From NCBI GenBank assembly GCA_029782225.1, contig JAKOVF010000206.1, positions 35,835 to 99,834 on the forward strand: a stretch of DNA of 64,000 bases. Reading direction: 5' to 3'. The position numbers and the translations under genes were made by a program. Below are positions 29,881 through 38,474 of this stretch, one piece after another. Under the pieces are notes generated by a model, which saw only the letters and a list, made by a program, of their open reading frames with translations, made no database searches and was not told the origin of the DNA. How positions within the stretch are numbered: the first letter of the stretch is position 1; every line of letters starts with the position of its first letter. Source of the DNA: Chloroflexota bacterium. GTDB taxonomy: Bacteria > Chloroflexota > Anaerolineae > Anaerolineales > Villigracilaceae.

Positions 29881-32498
29881 TGGCCGACCAACAGAAGTTG
29901 ACGCAATTGATGGGCGAATTGAGACAAGCTGTTGCCAGGGGCGACCTGGAGCAGGATGTTTTGCAGCTCGCCAAACGGGGGATCGAGGTCGGTGGTAATG
30001 TAACTGGTAGTGTGCTTATTGACGGGGATAATAACATAGTCCTGGTAGGACAGAACCAGGCTGTCCCTGCAACGGTCTTCGCAGTGGATGAGCGGGCGCT
30101 CCTGGCCCAATCCATTGCAGAATTCCGCGATGAGCAAGTCTGGCAGCGACAGGCTGTTTCTGATTCACCCTATCCCGGCTTGTTCGCGTATTCTCTTCAG
30201 GATGCCCTTCACTTTTTCGGGCGGGAACAGGCCGTTGCTGATCTCATGCTGGAGCTAAAACAGAAACGTGTCATCTGGCTGCATGGGCGCTCAGGCACAG
30301 GGAAGTCATCTTTCATCCAGGCTGGTCTGTTGCCGGCCCTTTTGGACAACGGCGCTTTTCCAGTACTGCTCCGTCCGTTCGATGAATTCCCTACCACTAC
30401 ATTGGAGAAGGAACTATTCAGGCGGCATTGGTCCACTGAACTGGACCTGGCAAAGGAATCCCTGCTTCAATTTCTTGGTGAGGTGAATGAGTATTTACAT
30501 GGACAGGAAATCTACGTTTTCTTCGACCAGTTCGAGGAGTTTTTTATTCATTTATCAGAACAGCTTCAGAAGGATTTTGCGCGTCAGCTGGCGGATTGTG
30601 CTGCGGACGCCCGGCTGCCTGTGCATTTTGTCTTCTCTCTACGAAGCGATTATTTCGGCGAGACCGTCATTTTGCGTGAACGCCTCCAGCCTGCGATCCA
30701 CCGGGAATATGTCCTCCATCGACTCAGTCCGGAACAAGCCAGGGATGTCATTGTTCAGCCATTACTCCAATGCGGAATCTCCTATGCAGACGGCCTGGTT
30801 GACGCGATCCTTGATCACCTGGAAGGTGCCAAAATCGAGTCGCCGCAACTGCAGTTGGTTTGTGAGAGATTGTTCCGCACCCTGCCAGAGGGCAGCAAGC
30901 AGATCACATTTCAACAATACAAAGATTTGGATTACGCAAAAGGCATCCTCAATGCTTACCTGAAGCAGGCGCTGAATGACCAGCAACTTATTCCTGCGGA
31001 TCAGCAAAAGGCCGCGGTGTATCTACTGACCACGCTTGTCACTGCCGATGGAAGGCGGGATGCAAAGCGCCCATCCGACTGGTATGAGGATCAGCGCATC
31101 CACCCCTGGACCCTGAACTGGTACGCGGACCGAGGAAAATTGCCGTTTGCTGACAGAGCACTTGGCATGGAATCCATCCGCCACATTGCCTTTGCAGATT
31201 ACATTTTGAAAATCGGCGACCACGTGACTTTTCAAAGGGATGAATTGGAACAACTCATAAAGACCTGGGAGGGACCGATCCTGGATGAGTATATACGTCA
31301 TTTGCAGAACACGTTTGTTGACCAGGTTATCCTGTCCCTGCGCGGGGCGCGTCTGATCCATGAGATTCAATCAGTAGACGGACAGTTGGCTTACGAGTTG
31401 ATCCATGATTATTTGATTAGTGAAATTCAGGGCTGGCTGGATGAAGATGAACAAAAGGCACGCGAACTGCGAAGCATGTTGGATCAGAGACAATTCCAAT
31501 TCAAACAGCATGGACTGTTGCTGGATTCAAAGGAACTGGACATTATCTCCGCGGAACTCGAAAACCCAAAGTTCACGACAACCGAAGCGGATCAGCGTTT
31601 AATCCTGTTCTCCGCGGCAGTGTATGGCGACGCAAAGCGCTGGCTGGCATTCTGCGGCCCTAAAGCTCTGGATTGGCTGCGTGAGGCCTATCAGGAAGAG
31701 AACTACGCAGAGAGCTTGCGCCAGGGAGCAGTTGCTTCTCTGGGAGAAACCGATGATGAAGAGACTTTCAATCAGTTATACAAGACGATCCAGCAAAAGG
31801 AATCTTTATCGAGTCATAATATTTGGGTGGGTCTGTTGGCCCACTATCTGAAGCGATCTCTGAAGGATCACCGCTTATCGGGATCTGTGAACTGGGGAGT
31901 CCTTTTTCCGTTGGCAAAATTGCGAATCAAGGATGGGGCAGAGCAGCGCAGACGAATGCGGCTTGTCTCAGTCCTCGTTTTTCTGGTCAGCGACATAATT
32001 GTCTTTGGGACTGTTTTGATAAAAAACACTCGTGATCACAAAGGCACTGAACCTCTGAGCTACATATTTCTCTTGATCCTGGGATCGCTGGTAGCATTTA
32101 TTTTCGGAGAGGTCATGACGTCACTGGGGTTGATCCTGCGTGGGAAGGGATCGATCTGGCGTGTTCCGGTTTTGACAGGTATTGGAAGCATCCTGGGTGT
32201 TGGTCTCTTTACGCTTCTGACCGGTCAGTGGCTTATGCTTTGGTTTGCAGGCGGAGTTATTGGTCTTGCTTTGTCATTGTTTCCTGATCGCTGGGGAGGA
32301 AAAGGAAAACCGGGTTCTCCTCATCTCATAAGTTACTCAATGATCGCAGCGACGCTCGTCTTTGTGGTTTCCATGGTGATATTAGACCGTCTGGCAGTCA
32401 CAAATCGAGATCTCTTGTTATTCGCGGGGGCGGCATTTTCTGCCGCCCTCTTTACAGGCACATATATTTATTTGGCTCGAAGGAACCGATCTCTTTAA
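29880..32498 (+). CDS. nSTAND-type P-loop ATPase with C-terminal membrane domain
   Basis: 872 residues from the ATG at 29880. Residues 1-57 hold a short helix pair and the GGNVTGSVLIDGDNNIVLVG signature often found before STAND effectors. SPYPGLFAYSLQDALHFFGRE then introduces the nSTAND NTPase: Walker A GRSGTGKSS (136-144) and Walker B IYVFFDQFEEF (211-221). A helical arm follows to about 680. Instead of WD40 or TPR repeats, the C-terminus has about six membrane helices (roughly 695-865). Such proteins are oligomerising switches in conflict and signalling systems. It is divergent from the nitroreductase gene and converges on the small-protein/subtilase operon with overlapping stop codons. Confidence 0.87.
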   Translation: MADQQKLTQLMGELRQAVARGDLEQDVLQLAKRGIEVGGNVTGSVLIDGDNNIVLVGQNQAVPATVFAVDERALLAQSIAEFRDEQVWQRQAVSDSPYPGLFAYSLQDALHFFGREQAVADLMLELKQKRVIWLHGRSGTGKSSFIQAGLLPALLDNGAFPVLLRPFDEFPTTTLEKELFRRHWSTELDLAKESLLQFLGEVNEYLHGQEIYVFFDQFEEFFIHLSEQLQKDFARQLADCAADARLPVHFVFSLRSDYFGETVILRERLQPAIHREYVLHRLSPEQARDVIVQPLLQCGISYADGLVDAILDHLEGAKIESPQLQLVCERLFRTLPEGSKQITFQQYKDLDYAKGILNAYLKQALNDQQLIPADQQKAAVYLLTTLVTADGRRDAKRPSDWYEDQRIHPWTLNWYADRGKLPFADRALGMESIRHIAFADYILKIGDHVTFQRDELEQLIKTWEGPILDEYIRHLQNTFVDQVILSLRGARLIHEIQSVDGQLAYELIHDYLISEIQGWLDEDEQKARELRSMLDQRQFQFKQHGLLLDSKELDIISAELENPKFTTTEADQRLILFSAAVYGDAKRWLAFCGPKALDWLREAYQEENYAESLRQGAVASLGETDDEETFNQLYKTIQQKESLSSHNIWVGLLAHYLKRSLKDHRLSGSVNWGVLFPLAKLRIKDGAEQRRRMRLVSVLVFLVSDIIVFGTVLIKNTRDHKGTEPLSYIFLLILGSLVAFIFGEVMTSLGLILRGKGSIWRVPVLTGIGSILGVGLFTLLTGQWLMLWFAGGVIGLALSLFPDRWGGKGKPGSPHLISYSMIAATLVFVVSMVILDRLAVTNRDLLLFAGAAFSAALFTGTYIYLARRNRSL

Positions 32499-33085
32499 GC
32501 CCCCAGCTGATTCAGGCATGCACTTAGCGCATCTGCATAGCTCTTGCCATTCCCTGTCTTTTCAGACATGCAGGCGAGAAAGGCAGCCAGGTCTACGGGG
32601 TCTCCGGGTTCAGGTGACGCCTGTTTCAAGTCAAAAACAATGGGCTTCTTGGTGATGTCGTTGGGCAGCCAGGTTGTGACTGCGCCTTGTCCATCCTCAT
32701 CAATGCGTAGAATTGCAATGCCCGAATCGATGTCTACATTTTGTGGGTCGCCCAGAAGTCTTTCCCAATCGTCTTTCTCGCCAATATCATGATTTCTGAC
32801 GCTGGGGTCCTCCTGCTTTGTTGGGTCCTCTGAAATAAACGATATCCTTACCTTCAGGACAGCGTTATTCTGTGGATCCGGGAACACCTGCCGAACTGAA
32901 ACACCAGCCGGCAGGACCGGGGCCGGTGGCGTTGGCGGTGCCAGATTTATTGCAAACTGAATATTATTAACCGCGGCGGGCGAATTGGCGATTTGCCTTA
33001 GCAGGTTCGCGGCGGCTTCGGAAAGAGCATTGTCAGCATTTATGTGGATGGTGTTCGGTGCACCGGGATTGACTGGATCGGACAT
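32495..33085 (-). CDS. Unrecognised small acidic protein downstream of the subtilase
   Basis: 196 residues from the ATG at 33085, preceded by AAGGAGAA; an in-frame start 33 bases upstream would overlap the subtilase gene. I do not recognise it. Residues 1-50 look like an adaptor segment (TIHINADNALSEAAANLLRQ, then INLAPPTPPAP). The middle is a beta-rich acidic domain (LKVRISFISED, GIAILRIDEDG, IVFDLKQ) and the end is a helical segment (DLAAFLACMSEKTGNGKSYA). No signal peptide or membrane helix. It is cotranscribed with the subtilase (29-base gap). It could be an adaptor, inhibitor or substrate of the protease; nothing in the sequence decides this. Confidence 0.75.
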   Translation of the reverse strand: MSDPVNPGAPNTIHINADNALSEAAANLLRQIANSPAAVNNIQFAINLAPPTPPAPVLPAGVSVRQVFPDPQNNAVLKVRISFISEDPTKQEDPSVRNHDIGEKDDWERLLGDPQNVDIDSGIAILRIDEDGQGAVTTWLPNDITKKPIVFDLKQASPEPGDPVDLAAFLACMSEKTGNGKSYADALSACLNQLGA

Positions 33086-33114
33086 GGTTTCTTCTCCTTG
33101 AATATTCAAAAAGA

Positions 33115-35178
33115 TCATTCCAGTGTTTTGGCGATTGCCTTGAGAGCATTTACGCGGCCATGGCCGTACTGTGGATGATGTGCGCCAGCTGGCGGAGGGT
33201 CATTGTCAATGGAGTTTTTCAAGATCTCGCGGATCTCGTGAATGTTGAGAACTTTGGATGGGTTTCTTCGATCACGGGCCGCCTGGAACATCAGAGCGAT
33301 GACGCCGGCTACGTGAGGCGCGGCGGAACTGGTCCCCGATCGTACCACGCCATCCCCATTCGTTCCGGCCTCAGCAGAGTAGATCCTGACCCCGGGCGCG
33401 CTCAATTCCGGCTTTAATTTGTTGTTCTTGTTCCGCGATGGCCCTTCTCCACTGGCGTTATCAATGGAAAAATGATTGTCCTCGTCGTACGCATCATACG
33501 AGCCTACAACGATTGGCAGTTCGGCATTTCCAATTGAATTGAGGGTATACTCCTTTTTTCTGTTGGCGGCAAAATGGGATTGATAGTTACTGCCATTACG
33601 CTCAATCCAGGCCTCGAAGTGAACCGAATTATTGTTCGCTGGATGTTCCGGGTCAGGCGACAGCTCGATCTTCCAGATGTGACTCAAATTCGAAGGATTT
33701 TGATTGCGATTATCAATTAAAAGATTGATGAGATTCTCGTCTTTGCCCATGATTGAATCAGATGTAAGATGCCTGACGAGAACCGACACATGCAATGGTG
33801 TGGTCCCGGGAATTGCAAGTGAATCACCAAGATGAAACTCGCCGCGGGAATTTCCGTTCGGGTCGATCAGGCGGGCCACAAGAGACCTGCCTTCGTCATA
33901 CCAGATCTCCAATTCCTGACGTAAGGCCCAGTCCTTTGGCGCTTCTCTTTCGATGAGCCACAGAATCGCCGCAGACGCGTTGGCCCCGATTTCGCCAGAG
34001 GTGTGGATGCCGTCCTCGTGGCTGTTGCCGGCCGCGATCACAATGGCATGGCCCTCTTTCTCCTGGAGCAGCGTGTCGAACATTGTTTCCACAATGGATG
34101 TTCCATCATGTGGGCCGCCGTTGCTTCCCTGACTGATGTTGATAACCGCTGGTTTCCCTAATTCGTCTGCCTTATCAAAGATATACTGAACGGCGTTGAA
34201 GAGATTCCAGGAACTTCCCAGTGTCATGAGTTCTTCCTCTTCAGCGGTAATCGTCTTTCCCTCTTTATCTCTGGGATTTCCCAAATCAACAAAAATAATG
34301 TCAGCGCCGGGGGCTACACCTGAAAATTCGGGAGAATTTCCCGCCGCGATTCCCATAACGTGGGTACCGTGAAGAACTTTGTTTAGATTCTCTTTCGGAG
34401 CGTAGCCGAGTATTCCATATGGACCTTGAGATTGATCTTTAGTATTTAGCGCCTCATTGATGCGATCCTGAGCATATTCTTTCCCATAACCAAAGGGTTT
34501 TGGATAGCCTGTCCCATTTTGATCCCAGATGAACAAGATGCGAGTTTTCTTGACCTCGTTCCCATTCTCAAATACCCTGGTATAGAAATTTGGATGATTG
34601 AAATCGCACCCGTTATCTATGATTCCGATAATCACACCTCTTCCGTCAAGTGGCTCCTGGCCCGGGGCAGCCAGGACTCCCTGGGATAAACTAATTTGAT
34701 CGGCTTTGATTGCAGGCACGGATTTGTACAAATTGGATGCAATGGGACGGGAAGCCTCCAGCCGAACTGCCCTCTCGGCCAAATCCGGTAACTTATCTGC
34801 GAGCACCTGTCCTCCGACAATCGCCCCCTTGTGTACTTTTACCTTCATGATCTTACGCAATTCCCCGATTCTTACCCCTTTTTTCCTTTCAAGCAAAACA
34901 TCCACCCATACACGGCCTCTTCGATCCACGCGTGCCTGTATTGGATTGATCAGTTTTTTCTTTTCCGCAGGTGATACTGGCGCCTCATCGCTTCCCAGGC
35001 GATATAACTCTGCCAGGTGCATATCCTTAGAAATCAGCTTGGAGTAGTTCTCAATGGTGGCTGGGGAAAAGCCTTGCTGTCTGAGCACGTCTTCGACGGG
35101 CTGAAGTCTGGACGCATACAACTCTTTGTCAGACTGTTCCCTTGAAAACTGGCCCCGGTCGTCTTTCTGCTCACTCAT
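33115..35178 (-). CDS. Cytoplasmic subtilisin-family (S8) peptidase
   Basis: 687 residues from the ATG at 35178, which has an AAGGAGG site; the open frame upstream is not protein-like. An unrecognised N-terminal region of about 175 residues precedes the S8 domain. The catalytic triad is visible: Asp188 (IIGIIDNGCDF), His273 (LHGTHVMGIAAG) and Ser617 (RSGTSSAAPHVAG), with oxyanion Asn385 (IAAGNSHEDG). Between Asn385 and the Ser motif lies a beta-rich insertion of about 150 residues (410-560). There is no signal peptide, unlike most bacterial subtilases, so it probably acts in the cytoplasm and is controlled by its N-terminal region or a partner. It leads an operon with the small acidic protein. 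Confidence 0.88.
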   Translation of the reverse strand: MSEQKDDRGQFSREQSDKELYASRLQPVEDVLRQQGFSPATIENYSKLISKDMHLAELYRLGSDEAPVSPAEKKKLINPIQARVDRRGRVWVDVLLERKKGVRIGELRKIMKVKVHKGAIVGGQVLADKLPDLAERAVRLEASRPIASNLYKSVPAIKADQISLSQGVLAAPGQEPLDGRGVIIGIIDNGCDFNHPNFYTRVFENGNEVKKTRILFIWDQNGTGYPKPFGYGKEYAQDRINEALNTKDQSQGPYGILGYAPKENLNKVLHGTHVMGIAAGNSPEFSGVAPGADIIFVDLGNPRDKEGKTITAEEEELMTLGSSWNLFNAVQYIFDKADELGKPAVINISQGSNGGPHDGTSIVETMFDTLLQEKEGHAIVIAAGNSHEDGIHTSGEIGANASAAILWLIEREAPKDWALRQELEIWYDEGRSLVARLIDPNGNSRGEFHLGDSLAIPGTTPLHVSVLVRHLTSDSIMGKDENLINLLIDNRNQNPSNLSHIWKIELSPDPEHPANNNSVHFEAWIERNGSNYQSHFAANRKKEYTLNSIGNAELPIVVGSYDAYDEDNHFSIDNASGEGPSRNKNNKLKPELSAPGVRIYSAEAGTNGDGVVRSGTSSAAPHVAGVIALMFQAARDRRNPSKVLNIHEIREILKNSIDNDPPPAGAHHPQYGHGRVNALKAIAKTLE

Positions 35179-35322
35179 TCCCGCCTCCTTCTTGTGCGTG
35201 GAATCGAAAGCATGGACTGTCTCAGTGGAATCATTATAGCATTTTGAAAATCGAATTTCTACTCTTGATCTCTTTGACGAGAATCTCAGCTGCCTGTGCT
35301 CGAAATCGGCCATGCAGGTGGC

Positions 35323-35331
35323 TGGTATAAT
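35323..35331 (+). promoter_or_regulatory. Extended -10 promoter, probably leaderless
   Basis: TGGTATAAT with TATAAT at 35326-35331, seven bases before the ATG at 35339. This spacing puts the transcription start at or very near the start codon. Confidence 0.42.
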
Positions 35332-35338
35332 CCTATTA

Positions 35339-35767
35339 ATGCAATCCACTGAACATCGTCCCCTTTCCTTCAGAACATTTTTGCTCTCCACACTCATCCT
35401 GCTCCTCATTGGTTGGGGCGGTCTGGCTGCACTCCTGATTTATGCCCTCCCCTTTGTGTGGGCACGCTGGGGATTCTTCGTTCTGGGCATCATGGCGCTG
35501 ACAGGCACGGCCCTGCCCATTGTCTATTTCTTTCACTACCGTTTTCCTGCGGACCCGCCGGCTGATGCAAATGTGATTGTGCGGCAAGCGCTGTGGGTGG
35601 GAATTTATGGCGCCACACTGGCGTGGCTCCAACTGGGACGGCTTGTAACGTTATATGTCATTCTCGGCCTGGCAGGTGGGTTGATCGCGGCCGAGTACTT
35701 TATCCGTTTGCGTGAGAAGGCACGCTGGAGACCTCCGACCCCTCAAGCCCATGACGACACTCCGTGA
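35339..35767 (+). CDS. Four-helix membrane protein of unknown function
   Basis: 142 residues from the ATG at 35339. Hydrophobic segments at about 11-34, 38-60, 80-101 and 104-122 suggest four membrane helices arranged as two pairs, with a hydrophilic C-terminal tail (LREKARWRPPTPQAHDDTP). It matches no family I can name. Its 3' end overlaps the start of selA by 17 bases in another frame, so it is cotranscribed with selA; whether it has any role in selenium metabolism is unknown. Confidence 0.7.
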   Translation: MQSTEHRPLSFRTFLLSTLILLLIGWGGLAALLIYALPFVWARWGFFVLGIMALTGTALPIVYFFHYRFPADPPADANVIVRQALWVGIYGATLAWLQLGRLVTLYVILGLAGGLIAAEYFIRLREKARWRPPTPQAHDDTP

Positions 35768-37109
35768 TATCCCCTCTGTAGAACGGCTCTTGCAGACCCG
35801 GCCCGCGGCCGAAATGGTCGCGACGTTCGGGCGGAATCTGACCCTGGATGCGCTGCGGTCCACCCTGGAAGATATTCGAACCCGCGTCAAAGCGGAACAG
35901 TTGACGACCCTGCCTTCGATGGACTTGATCCTCGCCGATGCAGAATCCCGCGTCGCCACGTGGACAAAGCCGACTCTGCTTCCGGTCATCAACGCGACGG
36001 GAGTGATTCTGCACACGAACCTTGGCCGTGCGCCTCTAAGCGACGCCTCCATCCGGGCCATGGATGCAGTCTCGCGCGGTTACTCTAATCTGGAATATGA
36101 CCTTGACAAAGGGACGCGCGGTTCGCGCCTGAGTCATGCAGAATCCATTTTGAAGAAATTGACCGGTGCAGAAGCGGCGGTTATTGTCAACAACAATGCT
36201 TCGGCAGTGATGCTTTTATTAGCGGCTTTGGCAAACAAGAAGAAGGTGGTCATCTCGCGTACGCAGTTGGTCGAGATCGGCGGCGGTTTTCGGGTGCCGG
36301 ATGTGATGAAACAATCGGGTGCGAAACTTGTGGAGGTGGGTACTACCAACCGCGTCCATTTGAGTGATTACGAGGAAGCAATAGACAAATCAACTGCGCT
36401 CGTGATGCACGCGCATCGTTCCAATTTCAAGATTGTGGGGTTTACCGAGGAACCCCCACTGGATGACATCGTCAATGCGGCTCATGCGGCAGGTGTACCC
36501 TTTGTCAGCGACCTGGGCTCAGGCGCATTTCTGGATACGGCGCAGTACGGCCTGGCCCATGAACCGACCGTGCAGGAAACCCTAGTGGCGGGCGCGGACC
36601 TGGTCTGCTTTTCGGGAGATAAATTGCTGGGCGGGCCGCAGGCCGGCATCATCATTGGAGATGCGCAGTTGATTGCGAAGATCCGCAAACATCCGCTGGC
36701 GCGCGCGGTCCGCGCCGATAAGACCTGCATCGCAGGGTTGACAGCCACACTGTTGCACTATCTCAAAGATGAGCCAGATAGGGAAATTCCCATTTGGAGA
36801 ATGGTGTGCTTAACATTGAAGCAGGTCAAGGGGCGGGCGGAGGCGTGGAAGCTGGAATTAGGGCACGGCGAGATCGTGGAAGGCGAATCCACTGTCGGAG
36901 GCGGAAGCCTGCCGGGAGAGTCCTTCAAAACATATTTGTTGGCACTGGATGTGAAATCACCAGATAGAGCGTTGAAGAAACTGCGGGAACAGAATCCACC
37001 TATCATTGCACGGACCGAAGACAATCGAATCCTGCTCGACCCGCGCACAGTCCTGCCTGAACAGGAAGGCGCGCTGATCGTGGGGATCAAGAACGCCTTA
37101 AAGATTTAG
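35751..37109 (+). CDS. selA: L-seryl-tRNA(Sec) selenium transferase
   Basis: 452 residues from the ATG at 35751, inside the end of the preceding gene. It shows SelA signatures: VINATGVILHTNLGRAPLS, YSNLEYDLDKGTRGSR, EAAVIVNNNASAVMLLL, RTQLVEIGGGFRVPD, and Lys291 in CFSGDKLLGGPQAG as the PLP-binding lysine. The enzyme converts seryl-tRNA(Sec) to selenocysteyl-tRNA(Sec) using selenophosphate. selB, selD and tRNA-Sec are not in this window, so the pathway would be completed elsewhere. The match is to bacterial SelA rather than archaeal SelA-like proteins, judged by the N-terminal domain and full length. Confidence 0.94.
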   Translation: MTTLRDIPSVERLLQTRPAAEMVATFGRNLTLDALRSTLEDIRTRVKAEQLTTLPSMDLILADAESRVATWTKPTLLPVINATGVILHTNLGRAPLSDASIRAMDAVSRGYSNLEYDLDKGTRGSRLSHAESILKKLTGAEAAVIVNNNASAVMLLLAALANKKKVVISRTQLVEIGGGFRVPDVMKQSGAKLVEVGTTNRVHLSDYEEAIDKSTALVMHAHRSNFKIVGFTEEPPLDDIVNAAHAAGVPFVSDLGSGAFLDTAQYGLAHEPTVQETLVAGADLVCFSGDKLLGGPQAGIIIGDAQLIAKIRKHPLARAVRADKTCIAGLTATLLHYLKDEPDREIPIWRMVCLTLKQVKGRAEAWKLELGHGEIVEGESTVGGGSLPGESFKTYLLALDVKSPDRALKKLREQNPPIIARTEDNRILLDPRTVLPEQEGALIVGIKNALKI

Positions 37110-37115
37110 TTCTTT

Positions 37116-37181
37116 AAACACGAAGGACACAAAGGTCACAAAGGGAAAGGCAGAATGGGTTCCTTTGTGTCCTTTGTGTTT
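37116..37181. repeat. Long inverted repeat, GGACACAAAGG family
   Basis: A 20-base arm at 37116-37135 pairs with 37162-37181 with one mismatch; the unit is GGACACAAAGG. A related element lies at 44856-44914. It fills the gap between selA and the peptidase gene. Confidence 0.6.
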
Positions 37182-37203
37182 GAATTCGTTCATAGGAGAA
37201 AAA

Positions 37204-38424
37204 ATGATTTCAGATCTCGATGCTCTCATGAAAGCCAGAAACCTGGATGCGATTGTGGTGCTTGGTAATGCCGAGCATAATCCGCCGATGTATTATTTCA
37301 CCGGCGGCGGACATATCAGCAAGGCGGTCTTGTTCAAGAAGCCGGGCGAGACCGCGGTCTTGTACTGCAATGCCATGGAACGCGAAGAGGCCGAGAAAAG
37401 CGGATTGAGGATCATCCCGGTCAGCACTAGCCCCCTGGATTATCTGGCAAAAAACCCAAAGACGATCCTGGCTGAACGCGGGATTACGTCCGGGCGGGTA
37501 GGTGTATACGGCCAAACGGACGTGAGCATGGCCTTGCATATCTTCGGTAAGATCAAGGAAGTCCAGCCTGAGTTGGAATTGGTCGGAGAAGACCAGGACA
37601 ATACGATCTTCATGTATGCGATGGAATCGAAGGATGCGAAGGAAGCCGCGCGGGTCAAGCATATGGGCAGAGTCACCACGGAAGTCGTTGGCATGGTCGC
37701 CGATTACATCACCTCCTGTGATGTCCGCGATGATGAAGTGCTTTTGAAGGAAGACGGTTCTCCGTTGACCATCGGCGATGTGAAAAGCAAGATTTCTCTG
37801 TGGTTGACCGAGCGCGGCGCCGTGGACGTGGAAGGCTGCATCTTCTCTATCGGCCGCGACGCGGGCCTTCCGCACTCCACGGGAAATCCCAACGACCTGA
37901 TGCGGCTTGGAGAGACCATCGTTTTCGACATCTTCCCCGGCGAGGCCGGTGGCGGCTACTTCTATGATTTCACGCGGACCTGGAGTCTCGGCTACGCCAA
38001 ACCGGAAGCACAGAAACTCTATGATGAAGTCCGCGGCGTTTATGACAAAGTGATCGAGAACATCGACATGAACGCCGACTTCAAGGATTATCAGAAGCTC
38101 GTGTGCGATGAATTCAACCGGAATGGACATAAGACTCCGATGCATAGCGAGGGTGTGTTGACAGAAGGATATGTCCATTCGCTCGGCCACGGACTCGGCC
38201 TGAACGTCCATGAGAGGCCCTGGAGCCGCCACACCTCTTCAGACGATAACCGCCTTAAACCTGGCGCGGTCTTTACCATTGAACCGGGACTCTATTACCC
38301 CGAAAAAGGCATGGGAGTCCGCATCGAAGATTCCTACTGGATGCGCCCGGACGGTACGGCGGAACGGCTGGCGGAATACCCGTATGATTTTGTATTGCCG
38401 ATGAAGAAGTGGAAGAAAAAATAG
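37204..38424 (+). CDS. M24-family metallopeptidase (Xaa-Pro peptidase-like)
   Basis: 406 residues from the ATG at 37204 with an AGGAGA site. An N-terminal creatinase-like domain (LDALMKARNLDAIVVLG; YYFTGGGHISKAVLF) is followed by the pita-bread catalytic domain. Metal ligands are visible: Asp in IVFDIFPGEAGG and YDFTRTWSLG, His in VHSLGHGLGLNVHE, Glu in FTIEPGLYYPE and Glu in VRIEDSYWM. All five are present, so it should be an active dinuclear peptidase. Members remove N-terminal residues before proline or cleave dipeptides. Exact specificity is not decided by sequence. Confidence 0.9.
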   Translation: MISDLDALMKARNLDAIVVLGNAEHNPPMYYFTGGGHISKAVLFKKPGETAVLYCNAMEREEAEKSGLRIIPVSTSPLDYLAKNPKTILAERGITSGRVGVYGQTDVSMALHIFGKIKEVQPELELVGEDQDNTIFMYAMESKDAKEAARVKHMGRVTTEVVGMVADYITSCDVRDDEVLLKEDGSPLTIGDVKSKISLWLTERGAVDVEGCIFSIGRDAGLPHSTGNPNDLMRLGETIVFDIFPGEAGGGYFYDFTRTWSLGYAKPEAQKLYDEVRGVYDKVIENIDMNADFKDYQKLVCDEFNRNGHKTPMHSEGVLTEGYVHSLGHGLGLNVHERPWSRHTSSDDNRLKPGAVFTIEPGLYYPEKGMGVRIEDSYWMRPDGTAERLAEYPYDFVLPMKKWKKK

Positions 38425-38431
38425 CTTGCAC

Positions 38432-38464
38432 AGGTGACGGTCACTTCCCAAGTGACCGTCACCT
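38432..38464. repeat. Perfect 15-bp inverted repeat
   Basis: The arm at 38432-38446 (AGGTGACGGTCACTT) is exactly complementary to 38450-38464, with loop CCC. Each arm also contains the palindrome GTGACGGTCAC with one mismatch. It ends ten bases before the ATPase start codon, and its TGCACAGGTGACG left flank recurs at 27620. Confidence 0.65.
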
Positions 38465-38474
38465 TCTAAAAACC

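Noticed and set aside
35751..37109. Possible in-frame UGA selenoprotein genes near selA
   Set aside because: Neighbouring genes end at normal positions for their families and I found no family-length protein interrupted by UGA.
37210..38232. A 340-codon minus-strand open frame over the M24 peptidase gene
   Set aside because: The peptidase has all five metal ligands; the antisense frame has no recognisable domain or ribosome binding site.
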